Source: Cryptosporangium aurantiacum
Lineage (GTDB): Bacteria > Actinomycetota > Actinomycetes > Mycobacteriales > Cryptosporangiaceae
Length of the DNA: 64,000 nucleotides
Reading direction: 5' to 3'
NCBI RefSeq assembly: GCF_900143005.1
Contig: NZ_FRCS01000006.1
Location: 124,001-188,000, forward strand
Shown: positions 58,072 to 64,000 of the stretch, piece after piece
Numbering within the stretch: position 1 is the first letter of the stretch
Layout: the number at the start of each line of letters is the position of its first letter
Position numbers and translations under genes: made by a program
Notes under the pieces: generated by a model
Seen by the model: the letters and a program-made list of their open reading frames with translations, nothing else
Told to the model about the DNA's origin: nothing
The model's database searches: none

Positions 58072-59214
58072 ATGGATCCGGCATTCGACGACATCCAGAC
58101 GCAACCGGAGAACGAGATCTTCCGCGTGGTGTTCTTCCCCGACCGCATCTACCACGCCCGCTACCTCTCCGCGACGCGCAGCCCGCGGTACCGGTACGAC
58201 GTCGACGAGGTGCGCAACGGTCCGGACATCCTCGCGGCGAAGGGCAGCGTTTATCTCGACGGGCGGCGGTTCGCCGGGGTGTTGCGAGTGGAGTACCGGG
58301 CCGGGCGGTTGGTGGAGCTGGCCCGGGAACGCGGGCGCACGCTCGGCATGTCGATCAACGTCTGGACGAGGGTCCACCCCGCCGACACGAGCCTGACCGC
58401 CGACGCCACGGTCACGGCCCGGTACGACCCGCTGGTGGACGCCTACGCCGTCGAGATGTGGGACACGCTCGAACCGCCCGACGGCACCTCCCACGACCAT
58501 CGTGTCCTTCCGCTGATGGGCGCGAACGCACCGATCACCAGGCCGCCCGCCCTCGCGCCCGCGCTGGCCGACATCCGCGGCGTGCGCCGGCTGGAGCTGG
58601 CGTTCAGCGAGGTGGGCCGGGCGAGCCCCACCGGCGCTCTGCTACCCGACGTGCAGTGGGACAACAACTTCCTGCGGTCGTACCAGGCGCCGAACACCCC
58701 GGAGCCCAGCTCGTCCCAGAACACCGTGTCGGTGCTCAACTACCTGCTCGACTATCAGCGCGCGTTCTTCTTTCCGAACGCGTCCGACACCCTCCCGGTG
58801 CGGTACCGCAACGCGATGATGGACGAGGACAACCCCGACGCCGTGCCCGGCGACGCCAACGTGCTGGAGATGCGCTGGCTCCTCCAGCGGGAGCTCGGCG
58901 GGGACCTGGTGTTCTTCCACGAGGTGACGATTCCGCCCGGCGTGGTGGAAGGCACCCACCGGCACATCGGCTCGGAGGAGCTGTACTACGTGGTCTCCGG
59001 GAGAGGCCGCGTCTACCTGGGCGTCGACGACGATCCGACGCTCGCGTCCGCACCCACCGTGACGAAGCAGATCTACGGGATCGGGTCCCGGCCGTGCCGC
59101 GAGGTCAGCGTCGGACCCGGCAGCACGCTGCTCACGAAGAGCGGTGGCATCCACGGAATCCGGAACGACGGGGACGAGCCGCTGAAGTTCGTCGCCTTCC
59201 TCTACCAACCCTAG
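58072..59214 (+). CDS. Two-domain protein with C-terminal cupin (first copy)
   Basis: A 380-residue protein beginning 3 bases after the GMC stop. The N-terminal ~230 residues are of unknown fold (FRVVFFPDRIYHARYLSATRSPRYRYDVDEV; WDTLEPPDGTSHDHRVLPLMG). The C-terminal cupin carries the metal set THRHIGSEELYYVV (His296, His298, Glu302/303) and His361 in GGIHGI. Such sets bind Fe, Mn or Ni in dioxygenases, isomerases and decarboxylases. The next gene encodes a distant relative of the same layout, suggesting a heteromer or successive steps. Confidence 0.8.
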   Translation: MDPAFDDIQTQPENEIFRVVFFPDRIYHARYLSATRSPRYRYDVDEVRNGPDILAAKGSVYLDGRRFAGVLRVEYRAGRLVELARERGRTLGMSINVWTRVHPADTSLTADATVTARYDPLVDAYAVEMWDTLEPPDGTSHDHRVLPLMGANAPITRPPALAPALADIRGVRRLELAFSEVGRASPTGALLPDVQWDNNFLRSYQAPNTPEPSSSQNTVSVLNYLLDYQRAFFFPNASDTLPVRYRNAMMDEDNPDAVPGDANVLEMRWLLQRELGGDLVFFHEVTIPPGVVEGTHRHIGSEELYYVVSGRGRVYLGVDDDPTLASAPTVTKQIYGIGSRPCREVSVGPGSTLLTKSGGIHGIRNDGDEPLKFVAFLYQP

Positions 59215-59226
59215 GGGCCCAGCAGT

Positions 59227-60462
59227 ATGCAGATTGTGCACTCCGACGCGGTGTACCGGGTCGAACCGGGCACGGTGCCGGCGTACTCGTCCAACAATCC
59301 GATCGAGCGGCTCCTCACGGTCGCGCAGTCGGTCCGGCTCGCCGCCGACCGCGAGCAGTACGCCCCCGCCGCGCTCCAGTACCTGCTGCCGCACAGCTGG
59401 CTCGCCCTGTACGGCCCGAGCGCCCCCAACTCGGACGTGTCGGACCCGGCCGCGCAGGACTTCAAGACCGACTTCCAGAAACAGAACCTCGCCGACTTCC
59501 GCCTGGCCGACACCCAGGCCGTTCGTGGTTGGGCGCTCGCGCAGGACTGGACCGGTCCGTTCCTGCACGTCTCCTACCGCGGCGGTCCCGACAGCACGCT
59601 GTCCGCCGCGACCGGTCACCGCCTCGGCGATCGGCTCGTGCTGCGGCTGGCGATCGAGAACGGCGGCGCGGCGGACGTGCCGGCGATCTACGATCCGGCG
59701 AGCGACCGCTACGTGGCGGAGCTGTGGGGCTACCGCGGCGACGGTCTCGTCGACCGGCTCGGGCCGCGGGGCCGGGAATCGTTCGAACGCGGGGTGCTCC
59801 AGGCGCGGCCCGACCTCGCGCGCGGTGAGGCGATCACGTTCGCCCGGGAGAACCTGCTAGGGCAGGACGTCCGGACCGTCGCCACCGATCACCTCCTCCA
59901 CCCGCTGCGTCCGCTGCGGTTCACCGTGCAGTGGCGCACGCCGGACGGCGCCGCCGCCGACCCGCCGCTGCAGCTCGCTTTCGAGATGGTCGTCCGCGGC
60001 TGGGACAGCTACCTCGAGGTGGGGCGGAGCCCCAATCCGCACGGCGGTGTCGGTGCTCTCGAGTATCGGAACCTGCTGTCGAACTACTTCCGCTACGCGG
60101 GCTCGGACGAGTTGGGACGCCACCTCGAGACCCACAATCTGGACGCGTTCGGCCGCCGCGCCGCCGCCGGAGCCTCCGAGCCGTTCCTCGCGGTCGACTA
60201 CCTGGACCTCCACGTCATGGACCCGGGTTCCGGCATCGGGCTGCACCGCCACCGCGACAACTCCGAGGCGTTCCTGATGCTCGACGGCGAGGGCTGGATG
60301 GTGATCGGCGACTGGGCCGACAGCGGTCGCCGGGCCCGTTCGTTCGAGGTTCGGATGCTGCAGTCGGGGCATCTGGCGCTGCTGAAGGGCGGCAGCTTCC
60401 ACGGGCTGACCAACCCGATGGCCCGGCCGGCGTCGCTGTTCATGTTCGGCGGGTACGACTGA
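59227..60462 (+). CDS. Two-domain protein with C-terminal cupin (second copy)
   Basis: A 411-residue protein 12 bases after the first cupin gene. Unknown N-terminal ~310 residues (YLLPHSWLALYGPSAPNSDVSD; GPFLHVSYRGGPDSTLSAATG). The cupin has LHRHRDNSEAFLML (His340, His342, Glu347) and His392 in GSFHGLTNP, a complete metal-binding set. Last rightward gene; it ends 3 bases from the convergent gene at 60466 with only a tiny GACGC-TCAG-GCGTC hairpin between. Activity unknown; with the GMC pair and the MfnB-like protein it probably acts in the same pathway. Confidence 0.8.
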   Translation: MQIVHSDAVYRVEPGTVPAYSSNNPIERLLTVAQSVRLAADREQYAPAALQYLLPHSWLALYGPSAPNSDVSDPAAQDFKTDFQKQNLADFRLADTQAVRGWALAQDWTGPFLHVSYRGGPDSTLSAATGHRLGDRLVLRLAIENGGAADVPAIYDPASDRYVAELWGYRGDGLVDRLGPRGRESFERGVLQARPDLARGEAITFARENLLGQDVRTVATDHLLHPLRPLRFTVQWRTPDGAAADPPLQLAFEMVVRGWDSYLEVGRSPNPHGGVGALEYRNLLSNYFRYAGSDELGRHLETHNLDAFGRRAAAGASEPFLAVDYLDLHVMDPGSGIGLHRHRDNSEAFLMLDGEGWMVIGDWADSGRRARSFEVRMLQSGHLALLKGGSFHGLTNPMARPASLFMFGGYD

Positions 60463-60465
60463 CGC

Positions 60466-61506
60466 TCAGGCGTCCACCTCGGCTGCCCGCTGCCCGGCGG
60501 TGGCGGGCATTCCGTTCGGCGAGACGGGCACGGCCGCGACCTCGTACCCGATCGACGTCTCGGCTTCGGCCTCGGCCAGGCCGCAGGGCCCGGCGGCGAA
60601 GTACGCGGCGATCTGCTCACCCGGCCCGTACGCGGGGTCGGCGACCCGGGCCCGGTTCAGCCGCGCCATGAGGTTCCACTCGTCGTGGCTGCCGAGGCTG
60701 TACGCGGCGCCGGCCCGAACCGTGTAGTAGCGGACGAACTCCTTGCGGCGGGCCTCCCACAGCCGGGCGTCGGAGGGGTTGGTGAGGTCGAGCAGCCGGG
60801 TGGCGCCGTCGCTGTCGGGGCCGGCCGCGAAACTCACGAAGAACTCCGGGTCGATCGCGTACTTGCGGGCGAAGTACTCCTCCACCTTGGACGCCAGCGT
60901 GCCACCGTCGGCGCTGCCGCCGCCGGTCCTCCCGCCGGAGGTCCGGCCGCCCGCGCCGAAGAACTCGTGCATGTCGTCCGGCCCGAGGAAGTAGTACGCG
61001 TCGAACAACCCGCCGAGATGCCGCCCGCTCCGGGAGCGCCCCGGCGGGTCGGCGAGGTACCCGTCCTCGACCAGTACCCGGGTCCACATCCGCATGTAGT
61101 CCCCGCCGCCCGGCTCTGCCTGCGCCCGCAGTCCGTCCAGGGTCAGCTCCCGGCCGGTCTCGCGGGCCAGGTCGGCGATGTGCCGGACGATCAGCCCGGT
61201 GCCCTCCTTCGACTCCAGCTGGTACGCGGCCGGGTTGACGACGAAGAACCGCTCGCCCCACTGGCTGGCCAACCGGCGCGCGACGAAGTTCGCGATCTCG
61301 ATGTTGGTGCCGAAGTGGCCACCGCCCCGGGAGCTGATCGGGCAGCTCAGGTAGACGACGATGCGGTCCTCGGCCTGGGCGCGGGCGATGTCCGACTGGA
61401 TCAGCGCGACGTGCCGCTCGAAGATCTCGAACCAGTCCCCCGCGTGCCAGCGGAACCGCATGATCGGGCGAGCGGGGACCGGGTAGCCGGTGGTGAGGTC
61501 GTCCAT
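60466..61506 (-). CDS. Nucleoside-deoxyribosyltransferase-like protein
   Basis: A 346-residue protein from ATG 61506, 2 bases after the upstream stop. RIVVYLSCPISSRGGGHFGTNIEIANFVARRLA at about 48-80 resembles the first strand-loop-helix of the nucleoside 2-deoxyribosyltransferase fold (YL(S/A)GP...). FFVVNPAAYQ follows at the second strand. A Gly/Ser/Thr-rich insert (GAGGRTSGGRTGGGSADGG) lies near residue 180. The rest (KVEEYFARKYAIDPEFFVSF; EFVRYYTVRAGAAYSLGSHDEWNLMARLN) is helical and unassigned. Overall family uncertain. The fold hint suggests cleavage of an N-glycosidic bond or binding of a nucleotide-like group. Confidence 0.65.
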   Translation of the reverse strand: MDDLTTGYPVPARPIMRFRWHAGDWFEIFERHVALIQSDIARAQAEDRIVVYLSCPISSRGGGHFGTNIEIANFVARRLASQWGERFFVVNPAAYQLESKEGTGLIVRHIADLARETGRELTLDGLRAQAEPGGGDYMRMWTRVLVEDGYLADPPGRSRSGRHLGGLFDAYYFLGPDDMHEFFGAGGRTSGGRTGGGSADGGTLASKVEEYFARKYAIDPEFFVSFAAGPDSDGATRLLDLTNPSDARLWEARRKEFVRYYTVRAGAAYSLGSHDEWNLMARLNRARVADPAYGPGEQIAAYFAAGPCGLAEAEAETSIGYEVAAVPVSPNGMPATAGQRAAEVDA

Positions 61507-61508
61507 GT

Positions 61509-62414
61509 TCACCGTCCCCAGCCGGTCGTGCCGAGCACGGCGTTGTTGCGGACCTTGATCCGCTCCGGGACCTCGCGGTTGTACGTCTCGACGAAGTTCA
61601 CTCCGTCGGCGTCCACATCGATCTCGTCCATCACCCGCAGCACGGTGAACCACGTGTTGAGCAGGCCGTCGAAGTGGGCGATGCACCAGGTCAGCTCGGT
61701 GAGCATGCCGTTGACGTACGCGTCGAGATACGCCGGTGTGCCGGCGTCGGGCGTCTTGGCCAGCGGACCGGTCGTGATCGCCCGATCGGCCTCGCCGCGC
61801 AGCACCTCACGCAGCTCGGCGAACTGCGCGTCGGTGACCGCGTGCGGGTCGTCGTGGATCGTCTCGGCCAGCCGCAGGCTCAGCAGCTGCACCTCGGTGT
61901 AGAGCGGCTCCCCGGCCTCGCCGTACGTCCGGCGCTCGTAGGCGGGGCGGCCCTCCGCGTCCACCAGCCGCAGCAGCATCTCCTCGGCCCGCAGGGCCCG
62001 CTCGGCCGGATCAGGGTGCGGCAGGTCCCGGCAGAGCGTCGTGTACCCGATGAACGCGTGGTGGGTGAGCGAGTACCGGCTCCGGTTGAGCAGGCTGACC
62101 AGGTTGATCACCAGTTCCTTGGTGACCCGATCGAGGAACCCGGTCTGCGGGAACAGCACACAGCCCGCGACCGGGTCGCCGTCCGGCTGCGGCCGGTTGC
62201 CGTAACTGACCGGGTCGAAGATGAACGAGTTCGCGTAGTCGACAAGGGTCCGGGCCAGCCCGGGCTGCCAGGCCGTGGTCCGGATGAGGTTGTTCGGGAT
62301 GCCCCAGGTCCGCACGCTCTTGTCGTACGCGGCGAGCACGTACGGGTCGGCGCGCTCGGGCGGGAGCGGAGGCACCCGGGAGCCGGGCACGCTGGGCAGG
62401 ATCAGATCAGACAT
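61509..62414 (-). CDS. Carboxymuconolactone-decarboxylase/AhpD-like protein without the CxxC pair
   Basis: A 301-residue helical protein from ATG 62414 (MSDLILPSVPGSRVPPLPPER; GGGGAG upstream). DRVTKELVINLVSLLNRSRYSLTHHAFIGY has the spacing of the AhpD/CMD core helix (E......N..Y....H). RYSLTHH stands where peroxidase members have CxxCxxxH, so thiol-based peroxide reduction is unlikely. A second CMD-like half (about 210-270, AYVNGMLTELTWCIAHFDGL) suggests duplication. Relatives act as decarboxylases or isomerases. Between the MfnB-like and transferase-like genes in one leftward run. Confidence 0.7.
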   Translation of the reverse strand: MSDLILPSVPGSRVPPLPPERADPYVLAAYDKSVRTWGIPNNLIRTTAWQPGLARTLVDYANSFIFDPVSYGNRPQPDGDPVAGCVLFPQTGFLDRVTKELVINLVSLLNRSRYSLTHHAFIGYTTLCRDLPHPDPAERALRAEEMLLRLVDAEGRPAYERRTYGEAGEPLYTEVQLLSLRLAETIHDDPHAVTDAQFAELREVLRGEADRAITTGPLAKTPDAGTPAYLDAYVNGMLTELTWCIAHFDGLLNTWFTVLRVMDEIDVDADGVNFVETYNREVPERIKVRNNAVLGTTGWGR

Positions 62415-62457
62415 GAGGGATCTCCCCGGAGGCAAGTGAATCAGTGCGGCCGGATGC

Positions 62458-63822
62458 TCAGCTGACCGGCGTGAGGCGGCCGTGCTTGTCGGCCCAGAAG
62501 CAGGCCAGCCCGGGATAGCGGGCGAGCGCCTGGTCGACGGCCTCGACGGCAGTGCGCTTCATCTCCTCCGGCAGCCAGAGGTAGCCGTCCTGCTCCGGCG
62601 GGAGGAGGCCGCCGACCAGGGCGCGCTTGATCACGCGGTCACGGCGCGAGTCCTCGCCGACGTCGTTCGGCCGCGCCGGGTCCGACGTGACCGCCGAGGC
62701 GCCGCCGCGGGTGGAGACCTGGTCGACCTCGGGCACCAGCCGCCAGATCTGCTGGGCGTGATAACTGGTGAACGAGCCCGCCAGGTTCGCCTCCAGCCCC
62801 CGGTAGTGGCAGTACTCCACGAAGAACCGGATCTCGTCGAGGGAGAGCACGCCGCGCCGCTCCAGCCCGGTGACCTCGTCGATGTCGAGCGAGTTGAAGT
62901 CGATCATCTGCGGGCTGCGCTCGGTGGCGACCAGGCTGACCCGGGAGACCTTGAGCAGGACGCTGGTGTCGAGCATGATCGCGTCCGCGCCGGCCCGCGC
63001 GGTCGCGTCGACCATGTTCTTGATGACCTCGCGGTCGGTGCGCCGGGACCGCGGATCGCTGGTCAGCCCGAAACTCGCGTGCGGAAACAGGTCGTTGAGC
63101 GCGATCCGGGTGTGCCGCGCGTCGTCGGGCAGGACGCCATTTTCGATCAGCGACTCCAGGCTGACCTCACCCGGGTCGGTGAACAGCAACCGGCCGTCCT
63201 CGCCGCGCAGTGTCCCCACCGCGTACTCGGTCAGGTCGAAGTCCTGCTCGCCGCCGCCGTCGCTGGTGTGGAACTCGCGCAGGCTGACCAGTGCCCGACG
63301 GACGTCCGGCCGGGACCGGCGCTGCTCCCACAGATCCAGGTCCTGGGCGAAGAGCACCGACATGACCTGGGTGTGCGAGAACTGCTCGGTGCGGTCGAGG
63401 GTCTGGACGCACTCGCGCAGCACGTCGGTCAGGATGTCCAGCGGCATGCCGTCCAGGCCGACCTTCACGATCGTGCAGGGGTGCACCCGGTTGCCCATCG
63501 CGACCGCGACGCCGAGCGCCGCCTGCGCGGCCTTGCCGGCGATCTCGTAGGGCGACTTCTGGATCGCCTGGCCGTTGGCCGAGCGGTCGAACAGGAGTTG
63601 ATCCTCGCCGATGTTCGTGGAGAGCTGGACCTCCAGGTCCCGCCGGTAGTTCAGGACGGCATCGCTGATCGCCATGATCTGCTGGGGCTTGATGTTGCCG
63701 AGCGCGCTACGAGGATCCTCGCTGTCGACGATGCGCGCACCGCCGAGTACTGCTTCTCGCGCTTCTTGGGCGTTGAACACGCTGACCAAGAGTTTGTGAT
63801 TGTTCGTCCGGTCAGCAGGCAT
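62458..63822 (-). CDS. MfnB-like (5-formylfuran-3-yl)methyl-phosphate-synthase homologue
   Basis: A 454-residue TIM-barrel protein from ATG 63822 (GGGGAG upstream). Opening KLLVSVFNAQEAREAVLGGARIVD, then ALGNI, KVGLDG (120-125), GADAIMLDT (278-286), FFVEYCHYRGLEANLAGS and TRGG track the archaeal enzyme MfnB, which makes the furan of methanofuran from glyceraldehyde 3-phosphate. Differences: the archaeal VDVKNP motif, whose Lys is catalytic, reads VDSEDP here (Glu35). The Lys of DTAIKDG is displaced (DTSVLLK, Lys291). About 110 extra residues sit at 130-240. It probably keeps the barrel but runs different chemistry. First gene of the leftward run. Confidence 0.75.
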   Translation of the reverse strand: MPADRTNNHKLLVSVFNAQEAREAVLGGARIVDSEDPRSALGNIKPQQIMAISDAVLNYRRDLEVQLSTNIGEDQLLFDRSANGQAIQKSPYEIAGKAAQAALGVAVAMGNRVHPCTIVKVGLDGMPLDILTDVLRECVQTLDRTEQFSHTQVMSVLFAQDLDLWEQRRSRPDVRRALVSLREFHTSDGGGEQDFDLTEYAVGTLRGEDGRLLFTDPGEVSLESLIENGVLPDDARHTRIALNDLFPHASFGLTSDPRSRRTDREVIKNMVDATARAGADAIMLDTSVLLKVSRVSLVATERSPQMIDFNSLDIDEVTGLERRGVLSLDEIRFFVEYCHYRGLEANLAGSFTSYHAQQIWRLVPEVDQVSTRGGASAVTSDPARPNDVGEDSRRDRVIKRALVGGLLPPEQDGYLWLPEEMKRTAVEAVDQALARYPGLACFWADKHGRLTPVS

Positions 63823-64000
63823 GAGGCTCCCCTGTGGCTCGTCGGCGCGCTAGTCGCCACCACCACCAGGTTGCGCGTTTAGTTCGTTAATGTCCAATAT
63901 GTTGCTGTTGCGCTATGGTGAAACCTTTTCCAGTTCGAACTCCCCACAACCGGCGTAGTCGAGGGCTCCCGGTTGAACGGGCGGGCGAGGATGATGTCAG
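63823..64000. other. Upstream region of the leftward enzyme genes, AT-rich
   Basis: The stretch 63875-63935 is markedly AT-rich (TTAGTTCGTTAATGTCC, AATATGTTGCTG) compared with its surroundings and is the likely promoter region for the MfnB-like gene, perhaps also for a rightward gene beyond the window. No complete gene and no clear palindrome seen. Confidence 0.4.

Noticed and set aside
57231-59828. 865-codon rightward frame over the GMC and cupin genes
   Set aside because: Out-of-frame shadow with Arg/Pro-rich nonsense; the true frames carry FAD and metal motifs.

Overview
The window is GC-rich DNA with many GTG starts, ATGA/GTGA gene overlaps and typical actinomycete families: an FxSxx-COOH RiPP locus, a DUF222/HNH protein, an F420-type Ddn-like reductase, and LacI and LuxR-type regulators. 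It looks like the chromosome of a filamentous actinomycete. I cannot assign a genus from sequence alone. No rRNA, tRNA, CRISPR array or prophage was seen. The only mobile-element trace is a decayed ISL3-type transposase fragment near 32.0-32.4 kb.

Layout. (1) 0.1-9.8 kb is a sugar-use locus: a LacI repressor, a solute-binding lipoprotein, two ABC permeases, a GH5-like glycosidase, a zinc alcohol dehydrogenase and an IlvD/Edd sugar-acid dehydratase, with LacI-type operators at the divergent promoter. (2) 10-21 kb is an FxSxx-type RiPP locus. The overlapping trio precursor / FxsB radical SAM-SPASM enzyme / HEXXH enzyme lies between two divergent NB-ARC-TPR proteins that share the C-terminal motif ECDIEPPP. 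A 71-residue membrane protein sits beside it. The precursor ends FGNIP, so it carries Phe-x-Asn where the family has Phe-x-Ser. (3) 21-41 kb is a mixed region: an HtrA-like protease, a DUF222 HNH protein, a secreted HAF-repeat protein, a barstar-like gene with no ordinary start codon, an S1 protein, a broken HTH-STAND gene, DinB, a CoaE-remnant/GrpB fusion, GNAT, an SDR/LysR pair, a TIR protein and a three-gene two-component operon.

(4) 41.3-53.7 kb is framed by two paralogous membrane-anchored NACHT NTPases pointing toward each other. Between them lie an alpha/beta hydrolase, a DNA/RNA non-specific endonuclease, an M36-type metallopeptidase, a DyP-type peroxidase and two proteins of unknown function. 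One small unknown gene lies just outside, upstream of the second NACHT gene. Enzymes against lipid or ester, nucleic acid and protein, next to STAND-type switches, suggest a conflict or self-killing system.

(5) 53.8-63.8 kb is a compact enzyme cluster. Rightward it holds a cyclooxygenase-like haem-peroxidase homologue that seems to lack its haem ligands, a gluconate-2-dehydrogenase-subunit-3-like protein with an added beta-sandwich domain, its GMC flavoenzyme, and two large proteins ending in cupins. Leftward it holds a homologue of the methanofuran enzyme MfnB, a carboxymuconolactone-decarboxylase-like protein and a deoxyribosyltransferase-like protein. I know of no described pathway with this set. 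Regions 4 and 5 are the best candidates for an undescribed system, and the FxN precursor in region 2 is the best-defined single novelty.
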